Source: Suilimivivens aceti
GTDB lineage: Bacteria; Bacillota; Clostridia; Lachnospirales; Lachnospiraceae
Length of the DNA stretch: 64,000 bases
Assembly: GCF_025567405.1 (NCBI RefSeq)
Contig: NZ_JAOQKJ010000004.1
Span: 1-64,000 of the forward strand
Direction of reading: 5' to 3'
Under the pieces are notes generated by a model, which did no database searches, was not told the origin of the DNA, and saw only the letters and a program-made list of their open reading frames with translations. Of this stretch, positions 53,733 through 62,891 are shown piece after piece (within the stretch, counting starts at the first letter, position 1; the number at the start of each line of letters is the position of its first letter). The translations under genes were made by a program, and so were the position numbers.

Positions 53733-53789
53733 TTTTTTAACCTCCTGTTGTCATTCACCATGCAATCATCTGCATGCTTCTGTACTGAA

Positions 53790-54161
53790 TTAGTTCAGAG
53801 TTGCCAGTACAGCGCCTGCTTCTACTGCATCGCCAACAGCTACATCAATGCTTGCAACTGTTCCGTCTTCAGGTGCTACAACGGGGATTTCCATCTTCAT
53901 TGCTTCTACAACGACAACAGCGTCACCCTTCTTTACAGCCTGTCCTACGCTTGCTTCGATCTTGAATACCTTACCAGCTGCACCGGCTTCTACCTTGATG
54001 CTGCCTGCGCCGGCTGCCTTAGCTGCGGGAGCTGCTGCAGGTGCTGCCTTGGGAGCAGCCTTGGGTGCTGCAGGTGCTGCAACGGGTGCTCCTGTAGATG
54101 CGCCCTCTTCTACTACTACATCATATACGTTTCCATTTACGGTAATTGTATAATTCTTCAT
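53790..54161 (-). CDS. Biotin carboxyl carrier protein
   Basis: The 123-residue protein has a short N-terminal domain, an Ala/Pro-rich flexible linker (about residues 26-50), and a biotinyl domain with the biotinylation motif EAMKMEIP. It shuttles carboxyl groups between the two carboxyltransferases and the sodium pump encoded around it. It corresponds to the transcarboxylase 1.3S subunit. Confidence 0.93.
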   Translation of the reverse strand: MKNYTITVNGNVYDVVVEEGASTGAPVAAPAAPKAAPKAAPAAAPAAKAAGAGSIKVEAGAAGKVFKIEASVGQAVKKGDAVVVVEAMKMEIPVVAPEDGTVASIDVAVGDAVEAGAVLATLN

Positions 54162-54197
54162 TACTCATTTCCTCCTGTAATTGATTCCTTTACTGAA

Positions 54198-54917
54198 TTA
54201 TGCTCTCTGCCATTTGCTGGCACGTCTGATACTTCTTACTACAAATCCATCTGTGGATGCAGCACCTTCGCTTGCTGCAATCGCTGCAGAAATAACGGCA
54301 ACCAGCTCCAGATCATCAGATAATTCTTCATTTTCAACAATCTGTGCAATAGCCTTGTCCACTGCAGGCTCTTTCTTTGCTTCTTCCTTCGGCTTCTTGC
54401 TGAATGCAGCCTGAATCTTGGGAATGAAGGTAAAGCAGCTGATCAGCAGGCTGATCAGGATCAGAACTACGAATACGGTTCCCATACCGAGCAGAGTGTT
54501 TAATGCGGCCTTCTCCATCTTCTCGCCAAATGTATATTCTACATTGACGGAAATACCTGTGATCGCCTGATTATCAAATACAAACTCAACTACTGCATTT
54601 CTGTCAGTTCCCTTAATCACGGCATCGATCGTACCATCTTTGTCATCAAAGCTGCTGGTAACACTGATGACTTCCACATAACTACCCATTTCTTCAGAAG
54701 CTGTTTCCCAGCTGTCCAAAGCGGCTGTCCATACAGGATCAGTAACCTGAGCCTGTGCGCCCTGCATTACAACCTGGTTCATAGCGGCAATATTCTCTGT
54801 CGCATAGGTTTCTGCTGTTTCCGGGGTCATAAAGCCTTCAACTGCTTCTTTCCCACCGCACGCTGTCAGACCTGCCATACAGGTAATCATACCTAATATC
54901 AATAACCATTTTTTCAT
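54198..54917 (-). CDS. oadG: OadG-family subunit with lipoprotein N-terminus
   Basis: The 239-residue protein starts with a lipobox (AGLTAC, Cys about 20), then an extracytoplasmic DUF3887-like domain (ENIAAMNQVVMQGA, GTIDAVIKGTDRN). A single OadG-type membrane span follows at about residue 145 (MGTVFVVLILISLLISCFTF) and a charged cytoplasmic tail. OadG assembles the decarboxylase complex. The extra extracellular domain makes it about twice the usual length. Confidence 0.85.
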   Translation of the reverse strand: MKKWLLILGMITCMAGLTACGGKEAVEGFMTPETAETYATENIAAMNQVVMQGAQAQVTDPVWTAALDSWETASEEMGSYVEVISVTSSFDDKDGTIDAVIKGTDRNAVVEFVFDNQAITGISVNVEYTFGEKMEKAALNTLLGMGTVFVVLILISLLISCFTFIPKIQAAFSKKPKEEAKKEPAVDKAIAQIVENEELSDDLELVAVISAAIAASEGAASTDGFVVRSIRRASKWQRA

Positions 54918-54935
54918 ATTAAGTAATCTTCCTTT

Positions 54936-56363
54936 CTAAACTGTACCATGCTTCTTGGCCGGAAGGTCTTCACTCTTTGAGAAAAGCATCTCAAATGCGC
55001 CGATCACATACTTACGTGTATCAACGGGTTCAACGATCTGGTCAACATATCCTCTCTTTGCTGCACTTGCTGCGCTGGTCTGAAGTGCTTCATATTCCTT
55101 TGCACAGGCATCAATCGCATCTGCTCCCTGTCCGTCGCAGATGATCTTGGCTGCAAGCTTTGCATCCATTGTACCGATCTTTGCATCCGGCCATGCCATG
55201 GTGATATCAGCACCGATTGCCTTGGAGTTCATGGTCACATATGCGCTTCCGTAAGCCTGTCCGATGATCACGTTTACCTTGGGTACAGTTGCGTTTGCAA
55301 ATGCGTATGTAAGCTTTGCTGCTGCATTCGCAATGCCCTTCTCGTTCTGCTTGTCTGCCTTGAAGCCCTTTACATTAGTAAGTGACAGTACAGGGATTTC
55401 AAATGCATCACAGAAGTTAATGAATTCTGCAGCCTTGTAGCAGCCAGCTGCGGAAAGAACTGCATCATATTTCTCTGTTACGGTTCCATCCTCTCCATAA
55501 ACCTCGGTTCTGTTAGCAACAGCACCAACAGTAGCGCCATTCAGCTTGATGAAAGCAGTTACCATATCCTTAGCGTACTCACGCTTTACTTCAAATACTG
55601 CACCGTTGTCAGCGATCTGGGAAAGTGCGATGGAAGTATCTCCAACACAGTTTGCGATCTCTGCACATGCTCTGTTCAGATCATCGCTGCACTCTTCATA
55701 GGAACCATCCTCATTGTTTGCAGGAAGAAGGGAAACCAGCTCACGGATCTGTGCAAGGATTCCTGCCTCATCAGCAACAACATCAACAATTCCTGCTTCC
55801 TTGCTCTGGAAATCAGCAGCAGAGGTATCACACTTGGTGATCACATTGCCATCCAGTGCATTGGGAGCGTTAACAAACAGCTTTGCCTTGGAGCCTTCCA
55901 TAAAGGTAAAGTCTGTCAGAGTGGGGATCAGTGCAAGACCGCCGCCACAGGTTCCGAACACTGCTGTGATCTGGGGGATCACGCCGGAAGCCTTAACCTG
56001 GCTCATATAAATCTCGCCAAAAGCATTCAGTGCATCAGTAGCCTCCTGAAGTCTCAGTCCTGCTGAGTCGATCAGTCCGATTACCGGTGCGCCCATTTTC
56101 AGTGCAAGATTGTAAAGGTTGACAATCTTCTTTGCATGCATCTCGCCGACAGTACCGTTTAATACGGAAGCGTCCTGGCTGTAAACATACACAAGGTTGC
56201 CATCAATCACTCCATAGCCGGTGATAACACCGTCAGAAGGAGTTTCTGTCTGTTTCAGATTGAAATCTGTGCTTCTTGCTGTAACAAGACCGCCGATTTC
56301 AACGAAACTGTTTTCGTCGAGTAAAGCTGCAATTCTTTGACTCGCCTGTGAAGTAGTACTCAT
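54936..56363 (-). CDS. mmdA: Acyl-CoA carboxyltransferase (methylmalonyl-CoA decarboxylase alpha / 12S type)
   Basis: The 475-residue protein is a crotonase-fold carboxyltransferase with two lobes: N-lobe GLIDSAGLRLQEATD and FGTCGGGLALIPTLTDF, C-lobe YGSAYVTMNSKAIG and AWPDAKIGTMDA. It transfers carboxyl groups between biotin and an acyl-CoA, probably propionyl/methylmalonyl-CoA or acetyl/malonyl-CoA. It is first in the operon with oadG, the biotin carrier, oadB and oadA, about 150 bases after the next upstream gene. Confidence 0.9.
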   Translation of the reverse strand: MSTTSQASQRIAALLDENSFVEIGGLVTARSTDFNLKQTETPSDGVITGYGVIDGNLVYVYSQDASVLNGTVGEMHAKKIVNLYNLALKMGAPVIGLIDSAGLRLQEATDALNAFGEIYMSQVKASGVIPQITAVFGTCGGGLALIPTLTDFTFMEGSKAKLFVNAPNALDGNVITKCDTSAADFQSKEAGIVDVVADEAGILAQIRELVSLLPANNEDGSYEECSDDLNRACAEIANCVGDTSIALSQIADNGAVFEVKREYAKDMVTAFIKLNGATVGAVANRTEVYGEDGTVTEKYDAVLSAAGCYKAAEFINFCDAFEIPVLSLTNVKGFKADKQNEKGIANAAAKLTYAFANATVPKVNVIIGQAYGSAYVTMNSKAIGADITMAWPDAKIGTMDAKLAAKIICDGQGADAIDACAKEYEALQTSAASAAKRGYVDQIVEPVDTRKYVIGAFEMLFSKSEDLPAKKHGTV

Positions 56364-56520
56364 TTTTCAGCCCTCCATTTTATATTAAAAAAATAATAAC
56401 TTAATTCGCAGGGGCATAGAATCCCCATAAACGCGTCTATGGTAGTATAACACAAAAGCCTAAATTCGCATAGAAAAAGTTTCAGATTTTACACAAAATT
56501 TTAACATCTTCTTTTTTTCC

Positions 56521-57516
56521 TTATATTTCGCCTCCATTAAAGTGAAGCATGAGCCTTGCATACGCTGCTTCTACCGACTGGTTCAGCAGTGGAATGGCTC
56601 CTTCCTTAAGGAGCTGGTCTGCACTGGCATACAGATCCCCTTGTGTCTGCTTATAAGAAGCCGTATATAGTGGGATGGCCTTTTCCCGGCATCTTTTTGC
56701 AAACTCCGGGAAGCCGGTGTGCTCTCCCACTACGCAGGCCGTTGCGGAATGATACAGATAATGCAGCACTGCCACAGGCTTTTTCTCTCCCTTCAGATTA
56801 AAGAAGGAATAATCCATTCCTGGGTAAGGACGGATCACCAGAACAGAATTGTCAAAGCTGTCTGGCACAATGTAACGATGTGTTTCCGTGCCATCAGAAA
56901 CTGCACTTCGTCCCGTCTGCCCCTTCTGTTTTTCATTTTTTCTGAAGGGAATAAACCTTCCATCCTCCATATATCCAAAGGCTTCCCCGCTAAAGTCATG
57001 GTAATCGTCCAGTACCGGATCTGCCTCGCAGATAGTCAGGGCATGGTATACCTTCATGCAGCTTTTGTGATCCCGGTAGATCACATAGGCTCCTTTCTGC
57101 GCACTGTTCCGGATAAAGGAAACAGCAGCCGCAAAGTTGGCAAGACCGTTTCCTTCCGGCTTTGACAGTGGAAGATTGCTTGCCACCAGGACAATGGGAA
57201 TTTTGTAATGGTCAAAAAGGAGTCCCATAAAAGCTGAAGTAAAGGACAGTGTGTCAGAGCCATGCGCAATGATCACACCCGCATACTCTTCTGTCTTCAC
57301 ATCCCTGACCGCCTTAAGCAGTACAAGAAGACTGTCCATTGTCATATTTTCACTTAAGATCTGCAGAGGTACCCGTACCTCAAAGTCCTCTTTCCCAAAC
57401 TTCTCCTCGTACAGACTGGTGAGCAGATAAACCGAATTTTCTCCCACATCTATCACTCCGTTTTCCACTTTGCTTCCAATAGTTCCACCGGTAAGCAGTA
57501 CAAGTATTTTTTTCAT
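56521..57516 (-). CDS. ansA: Type I L-asparaginase
   Basis: The 331-residue protein has the two asparaginase threonine motifs: LLTGGTIGS at the N-terminus and IIAHGSDTLSFTSAF (usually GTDT; a Ser replaces the first Thr). It should hydrolyse asparagine to aspartate and ammonia in the cytoplasm. No signal peptide. The C-terminal region has a rather long insertion (RFIPFRKNEKQKGQTGRSAV). It follows the carboxypeptidase gene on the same strand. Confidence 0.87.
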   Translation of the reverse strand: MKKILVLLTGGTIGSKVENGVIDVGENSVYLLTSLYEEKFGKEDFEVRVPLQILSENMTMDSLLVLLKAVRDVKTEEYAGVIIAHGSDTLSFTSAFMGLLFDHYKIPIVLVASNLPLSKPEGNGLANFAAAVSFIRNSAQKGAYVIYRDHKSCMKVYHALTICEADPVLDDYHDFSGEAFGYMEDGRFIPFRKNEKQKGQTGRSAVSDGTETHRYIVPDSFDNSVLVIRPYPGMDYSFFNLKGEKKPVAVLHYLYHSATACVVGEHTGFPEFAKRCREKAIPLYTASYKQTQGDLYASADQLLKEGAIPLLNQSVEAAYARLMLHFNGGEI

Positions 57517-57570
57517 GGCTTCTTCCTCTTTTTCTTTCTTCTATATTATATGTACTTTTATGCTTTATTC

Positions 57571-58845
57571 TCACACCATGTAAAGCTGCAGCACCTGACT
57601 GACGCACCACCTGACTGTGACTGCCGGAATTTCCTCTGCTGTGCCTATATATTCTACCAGATATTCTTCCCCTTCCAGAAGATAGCGGATCTCTCCCACC
57701 ACATTCCCCGGCATGACCGGTGCTGTCAGCTCATCAGGCAGCTTCTTCTCCACCGTAAAGGCTTCTCCCTCCTTCATCAGGACACCCTTTTCATCTGCCG
57801 GTTCCTGTGAAAGTATAGTAAGCTCTGCCTTGCAGATATCCCCGATCCACCTTCCTGCCCCATTCTTCACGGGGAGCTGTGGCAGTTCCTCCACTGCCCC
57901 TTCTTCCTTCGGAAAATGGATCTCATAATGGGACAGACCATACTGCATCAGCTTTTTTGTATCACTCCACTTGTATTCCTTATGGGAGGGCCAGCCACAG
58001 GCGAGCAGTGCTGCCACAAATGTACGGTCTCCCTGACGGAGGCTTCCCACATAACAGTATCCTGCATTTCCGGTAAAGCCTGTTTTCCCGGAAAGAGCTC
58101 CCTCCATCATATGCAGAAAGGCATTGTGGTTCTGACAGGAAAATACCCGTCCGTTTTCTGTGATCACACCGTCCTTTTCCTGATAAGCCGGAAAGCTGTA
58201 GCTTTCTGTTCTGGTGATTGTCAGAAATTCCTCCCTCCTTGGGGACTCTGTAATGCAATAGGCCATGATTCCTGCCAGATCACAGGCTGTTGTGGAATGT
58301 GTTTTTACTTTTCCGGATTCCTCTGTCACAGTACCGTCAAGACCATTCGGTGTCACAAAATAAGTATCCCTGCAGCCAAGCTCCTGTGCCTTTTCATTCA
58401 TCATGTCTGCAAAGCCTTCCACACTGCCGCCGATATGCTCTGCAATGGCAACTGCCGAATCATTATGGGATTCCAGCATCAGGGAGTACAGCAGATCCTT
58501 CAGTCTGTATCTTTCCCCGGGCAGCATGGAAAGCTTTACCTTTGGCATGGATGCTGCCTTTGCGGACACTGTCACATAATCATCCGGATTCCCTTTTTCC
58601 AGAGCCAGTATACAGGTCATGATCTTGGTCGTGCTTGCCATGGGCCGCACCTGTCTGCCATTTTTTTCAAATAAAATACGCCCGGATCCGGCATCCATCA
58701 GAACAGCCGACTGGGCGTATAACTGCATGTCTTTTCCTTCATCCTCTTCCTCTGCAGATACCGGCAGCTTCTGCACCGTCAGCAAAAGAACAAAGAGGAC
58801 AAAAAACACAACAGCTCTTTTTATGTATCGCAGGTAAGAAATCAT
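57571..58845 (-). CDS. dacA: D-alanyl-D-alanine carboxypeptidase (PBP5/DacA type)
   Basis: The 424-residue protein has a signal peptide (about residues 1-30) and the S11 peptidase motifs: S-x-x-K in MASTTKIMTC, S-x-N in LESHNDSAVA and K-T-G in LSGKTGFTGNA. A C-terminal beta domain precedes a late hydrophobic segment. It trims D-alanine from peptidoglycan stems outside the membrane. It follows scpB on the same strand, as a dac gene often does in Firmicutes. Confidence 0.9.
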   Translation of the reverse strand: MISYLRYIKRAVVFFVLFVLLLTVQKLPVSAEEEDEGKDMQLYAQSAVLMDAGSGRILFEKNGRQVRPMASTTKIMTCILALEKGNPDDYVTVSAKAASMPKVKLSMLPGERYRLKDLLYSLMLESHNDSAVAIAEHIGGSVEGFADMMNEKAQELGCRDTYFVTPNGLDGTVTEESGKVKTHSTTACDLAGIMAYCITESPRREEFLTITRTESYSFPAYQEKDGVITENGRVFSCQNHNAFLHMMEGALSGKTGFTGNAGYCYVGSLRQGDRTFVAALLACGWPSHKEYKWSDTKKLMQYGLSHYEIHFPKEEGAVEELPQLPVKNGAGRWIGDICKAELTILSQEPADEKGVLMKEGEAFTVEKKLPDELTAPVMPGNVVGEIRYLLEGEEYLVEYIGTAEEIPAVTVRWCVSQVLQLYMV

Positions 58846-58893
58846 ATTCCATCCCGCTTTCTTTTTTAACAGTCTATGTCACCCTGAGCTCTG

Positions 58894-59475
58894 CTATGCC
58901 TGTTCATCAGCCGTTGTTGCAAGCTTGATCTCCTCTTCAGCCTGTTCCTTGAATTCTTCGATCTGCACCTGGGACAGCTCCGGCAATTCCTCCAGGGATT
59001 TCACACCAAAGCTTCTTAAAAATTCCTCTGTCGTTCCAAAAAGCAGGGGACGCCCCGGGGCATCCATTCTTCCCACCTCCATGATCAGGCCAAACTCAAG
59101 CAGTCTGTTTACTGCATGATCACAGCTCACCCCTCTGATCTTTTCAATCTCCAGCCTGGTGATCGGCTGCTTGTAGGCGACAATAGACAGTGTTTCCAGA
59201 ATGGTATCTGAAAGAACATATTTCCTTGGTGTCCCTACGATCTTGATCAGATAATCATACATATCGCTTTTGGTACACATCTGGAAAGAGCCTTCAAACT
59301 CTGTCAGTGTAATGCCGCCTTCTCTTTCCTCATATGCCTGTTTCATCTCAAGAAGCAATGCCTTTGTGGTCTTCTTATCCTCTTCGATCACCTCTGCAAG
59401 CCGCTCCAGCTCCACAGACTCTCCCATGGAAAACAATACGGCCTCCAGCACTGCCTTTGCCTTCTCCCTCTCCAA
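58894..59475 (-). CDS. scpB: Segregation and condensation protein B
   Basis: The 193-residue protein has tandem winged helices with the ScpB core (LSDTILETLSIVAYKQPITR, then IEKIRGVSCDHAVNRLLEFG). It binds ScpA and the SMC ATPase to organise the chromosome. It is separated from scpA by 12 bases. Confidence 0.95.
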   Translation of the reverse strand: MEREKAKAVLEAVLFSMGESVELERLAEVIEEDKKTTKALLLEMKQAYEEREGGITLTEFEGSFQMCTKSDMYDYLIKIVGTPRKYVLSDTILETLSIVAYKQPITRLEIEKIRGVSCDHAVNRLLEFGLIMEVGRMDAPGRPLLFGTTEEFLRSFGVKSLEELPELSQVQIEEFKEQAEEEIKLATTADEQA

Positions 59476-59487
59476 CTGTCAATCCTC

Positions 59488-60234
59488 CTATGCCACATTC
59501 GAAGTTATCATAATATCTTCGAACGTATCCTCCTGAACAATAGAAACCTTTCCCAGCTTCATCAGCTCCAGCATCACAAGAAAGGTAACGATCACCTCCA
59601 TCTTGCTATGCTGCTTCTCTAAAAGCTGCCTAAAGCTGAAGGTCTTATGGGTATGGATGTAATCCTCGATATAAACTGTCTTGACATCCATATCTATTTC
59701 ATCCTTTTCAATATTTCCAAAGGTACTTCTGACTGGATCAATCTTTTCTTCCTGCCTCCTCATGACCAGCTTGAACAGATCCTGTAGTCTGCCAAGGGTA
59801 GCATCTCCAAGAAGCTCCTGGTAATTCACCGGTGGGCGGTACTCCTCCACTTCCTTTGGCAATGTCCTCCCCTTGTACATGGTACAGGCTGCATCCACCT
59901 GCCTGTCCTTTAATTCAAAGGAGATATACTTATACATCTTGTACTCTAACAGCTTCTGTACCAGCTCTGCTCTCGGGTCTTCCTCTTCTCCCTCCTCATT
60001 CACTTCCTTAGGAAGGAGCATCCGACATTTGATATCAAGAAGAGTGGCCGCCATCACAAGGAATTCACTCATCACATTCATATCCTCAGTCTGCATGGCT
60101 TTGATGTATTCCAGATACTGTGCGGTGATTTCCACAATGGGAATATCGTAAATATCTATTTTATTCTTTTCTATCAGATGAAGCAGAAGGTCCAGAGGAC
60201 CTTCAAATACTTCAAGCTTTACAGGAATTGCCAT
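59488..60234 (-). CDS. scpA: Segregation and condensation protein A
   Basis: The 248-residue kleisin begins VKLEVFEGPLDLLLHLIEKN, the ScpA hallmark, and ends with a winged helix (TFSFRQLLEKQHSKMEVIVT). It bridges SMC heads together with ScpB. It lies 11 bases after deoC and just upstream of scpB, a conserved order. Confidence 0.96.
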   Translation of the reverse strand: MAIPVKLEVFEGPLDLLLHLIEKNKIDIYDIPIVEITAQYLEYIKAMQTEDMNVMSEFLVMAATLLDIKCRMLLPKEVNEEGEEEDPRAELVQKLLEYKMYKYISFELKDRQVDAACTMYKGRTLPKEVEEYRPPVNYQELLGDATLGRLQDLFKLVMRRQEEKIDPVRSTFGNIEKDEIDMDVKTVYIEDYIHTHKTFSFRQLLEKQHSKMEVIVTFLVMLELMKLGKVSIVQEDTFEDIMITSNVA

Positions 60235-60245
60235 AAAAACCCTTC

Positions 60246-60884
60246 CTAACTGCAGATTGCGATCGTTGCACTGGTTCCAAGCCTGTCCGCTCCAGCCTCA
60301 AGCATTTCCACCGCTTTCTCCTTGTCACGGATCCCGCCGGATGCTTTCACGCCCATGGTATCGCCTACTGTCTTTCTCATCAGTGCAACATCCTCTTTCG
60401 TTGCACCTCCTGTAGAAAATCCGGTAGAGGTCTTCACAAAGTCTGCCTTTGCTTCCATGGCAAGCCTGCAGGCCCTCACCTTTTCTTCCTCATTCAGAAG
60501 ACAGGTTTCAATGATCACCTTCAGAACCTTGCCCTCGCAGGCTTTTCTGACTGCCCTGATATCCTCAAAGACAACAGCATCGTCTCCACCCTTCAAAGCT
60601 CCTACATTGATCACCATGTCGATCTCGTCTGCACCATCCTCTACTGCGATCCTGGCTTCTGCTGCCTTGGCCTTTGTGCTCATCTGTCCAAGCGGAAATC
60701 CAACAACTGTACAGACTCTCACGTCACTGCCCTGCAGCTCATCTGCCACAAATCCAGTATAATAGCTGTTTACACAGACGGACATAAAGTGATGCTCTCT
60801 TGCTTCTCTGCAGACCCTCTCTACCATTTCCCTGGTAGCATCCGCCTTTAATATGGTATGGTCAAATAATTTCGTATCCATCAT
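60246..60884 (-). CDS. deoC: Deoxyribose-phosphate aldolase
   Basis: The 212-residue TIM-barrel enzyme has the Schiff-base lysine in VKTSTGFSTGGAT and the conserved FDHTILKADATREM start, plus VIIETCLLNEEE. It splits deoxyribose 5-phosphate into acetaldehyde and glyceraldehyde 3-phosphate. Two ATG codons lie next to each other, so the start is 60884 or 60881. No other deo genes are adjacent. Confidence 0.95.
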   Translation of the reverse strand: MMDTKLFDHTILKADATREMVERVCREAREHHFMSVCVNSYYTGFVADELQGSDVRVCTVVGFPLGQMSTKAKAAEARIAVEDGADEIDMVINVGALKGGDDAVVFEDIRAVRKACEGKVLKVIIETCLLNEEEKVRACRLAMEAKADFVKTSTGFSTGGATKEDVALMRKTVGDTMGVKASGGIRDKEKAVEMLEAGADRLGTSATIAICS

Positions 60885-60995
60885 TTCACTCCGTGTTTTT
60901 TCTATGCATATCAGCGTTTATTTTATCATGCCCGTCATTTTCAGTCAACGGGATGATCTCCCTTCCCGCCCTTCCGTGCCTCAAAAACACATTAT

Positions 60996-61916
60996 TTATG
61001 GAATCATATTCCCGGCTTCACGATACAGACCATACCATTCTTCCCTGGTAAGCGGAATCTCTGATCCCTCTGCACTTTCTAGAAGCCTTCTGTCTTTGGT
61101 TGTTCCTAAAATCACCTGAATATCAGCCGGATGCCTTGTAATCCATGAAACCGCTATCGCTGCAGGTGTAACCTGATACTTTTCTGCCAAACGGTCAATC
61201 ATCTGATTTAATCGCTCATAATGCTGCATGTCGCCTAGAAACGCCCCTTCAAAAAATCCTCTCTGAAACGGCGACCATGCCTGGATTGTAATATCACGAA
61301 GCCTGCAATACTCTAATGTTCCAAGCACACGGTCAATTCCCTGATCTACCTGCATATTCACTGTCATTCCACTGTCTATAAGAGGTGTATGAACCAGACT
61401 CAGCTGCATCTGATTAAACATAATCCGCTCCTCACAATACTTTTGCAGCAATTCTATCTGCATTGCATTTTGATTAGACACACCAAAATAACGAACCTTT
61501 CCTGTTCTCTTCAATATAGAGATCGCTTCTGCAGTTTCTTCCGGTTCCATCAAAGTATCCGGTCTGTGTAACAAAAGTATATCCAAATACTCTGTATTAA
61601 GTCTTTTTAAAATACCATCAACCGACTCTAAAATATATTCCTTTGAAAAGTCATAGTACCCATTTCGAATAGAGCACTTGCTCTGCAGAATAATTTTATC
61701 TCTGAAGGAGCTCCGCATATCCACAGCCCGGGCAAATAACTCCTCACACTCTCCGCCTCCGTATATATCCGCATGATCAAACATATTAATTCCTGCCTCC
61801 ACAGCAGTTTCAATATGCCTTTGTGCCTCTTTTACACTTAATGAATTCAGACGCATACATCCCATAATAATATTAGATGCTTCTAATTGACTATTTTTAA
61901 ATTTAAGATACTTCAT
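60996..61916 (-). CDS. Aldo/keto reductase
   Basis: The 306-residue TIM-barrel protein has the AKR tetrad: D and Y in FDHADIYGGGE, K in ILQSKCSI and H in LLHRPD, with a C-terminal NADP-binding VILGTTKDRR. It reduces carbonyls with NAD(P)H. It resembles the YdhF-like oxidoreductase subgroup. Context gives no substrate. Confidence 0.9.
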   Translation of the reverse strand: MKYLKFKNSQLEASNIIMGCMRLNSLSVKEAQRHIETAVEAGINMFDHADIYGGGECEELFARAVDMRSSFRDKIILQSKCSIRNGYYDFSKEYILESVDGILKRLNTEYLDILLLHRPDTLMEPEETAEAISILKRTGKVRYFGVSNQNAMQIELLQKYCEERIMFNQMQLSLVHTPLIDSGMTVNMQVDQGIDRVLGTLEYCRLRDITIQAWSPFQRGFFEGAFLGDMQHYERLNQMIDRLAEKYQVTPAAIAVSWITRHPADIQVILGTTKDRRLLESAEGSEIPLTREEWYGLYREAGNMIP

Positions 61917-61987
61917 TTTTTCCTCGCTTTCTGATACACCAACAGTCTATCCCTTTCCCTGTTTCAAAGAAAGCTGCCCTGCTCCTG

Positions 61988-62851
61988 TTATCGGTTCTTT
62001 GGTTTCAGATGGATCACCACAAGCTCTCCCGGATTAAAGATCCTGATCGGAAGTGTATGGGTTCCAAGTCCTCTCGACAGGATCATCTCCCTGCCTGCCT
62101 TTGTGAAGCGTCCTCCATCATAATGTGGGAACAGGCACAGCCTTGGTGAAATCACGCCACCAAGCACAGGCAGTCTCATCAGTCCACCATGGATATGTCC
62201 GGAAACCGTAAGATCTGCCCCCCAGGCAGCATAATTGTCAAAATACTCCGGATTATGGGCGATCAGCAGGTTATATCTGTTCTCATCCGCCTTGCCAAGC
62301 ATCTCCTCCATATAAGCTTCACTCATCAGCATTTTCGTGGGCTTATGGTAATACTCCCTGCCCACTTCCAATCCATAGATCTCCATATTATAATCGGGAA
62401 GATACCACTTATCATTCACAAGAAGCCGCACACCTGCCTGGCAGATCCTATCTGCAAAGACTGTATACCGGTCACCAAAGATCTCCGGAAACAGTCTCGT
62501 CTTCTGCTCATGGTTGCCATTTCCGTAGTACACCGGATACCGTTCTGCCAGTCTTTGCACAAAAGCAGCAATCTCCTGATTATCCTCCCTGGCTGAAGAA
62601 GTATACATATCCCCTGCAATCAGGATGGCATCCGGTTTTTCCTGCTCTATTGCCCGAAAAAGTCTTTCGTTCTGTTTTCCGAAGCTTTTATTATGAAGAT
62701 CGGAAAGCAGAACAAAAGTCCCCTCCCTTTTCAGCTTGCCGGATTCACAGCAATATTCTCTTTTTACAAAGCGGTTGCAGTCAATGATCATTACTATGAC
62801 AAAAAACAGTACAAGCACGCAGATAATAGTTATCAGGCAGTTCACGGCCAT
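61988..62851 (-). CDS. Membrane-anchored calcineurin-like metallophosphoesterase (YkuE-like)
   Basis: The 287-residue protein has an N-terminal anchor (about residues 5-25) and the motifs DLHNKS, AGDMYTS, NGNHE and SGHIHGG, ending GLGTHTLPIRIFNP. It is a paralogue of the element-borne enzyme at 12209-13075, with the same motif order and C-terminal wording. It probably acts on phospholipid-linked sugars at the membrane. It lies 40 bases downstream of a dac gene on the same strand. Confidence 0.85.
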   Translation of the reverse strand: MAVNCLITIICVLVLFFVIVMIIDCNRFVKREYCCESGKLKREGTFVLLSDLHNKSFGKQNERLFRAIEQEKPDAILIAGDMYTSSAREDNQEIAAFVQRLAERYPVYYGNGNHEQKTRLFPEIFGDRYTVFADRICQAGVRLLVNDKWYLPDYNMEIYGLEVGREYYHKPTKMLMSEAYMEEMLGKADENRYNLLIAHNPEYFDNYAAWGADLTVSGHIHGGLMRLPVLGGVISPRLCLFPHYDGGRFTKAGREMILSRGLGTHTLPIRIFNPGELVVIHLKPKNR

Positions 62852-62891
62852 ATTCCTTTCCAGTCATTCAGCTTCATCTTACCACTCTCTT

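Noticed and set aside
53694..54323. Cysteine-rich plus-strand frame
   Set aside because: It is the complement of the Ala/Pro-rich biotin carrier; the cysteines come from reversed alanine codons.
57916..58674. Long plus-strand frame of about 250 codons
   Set aside because: It is the complement of the D-Ala-D-Ala carboxypeptidase gene, which has clear catalytic motifs.
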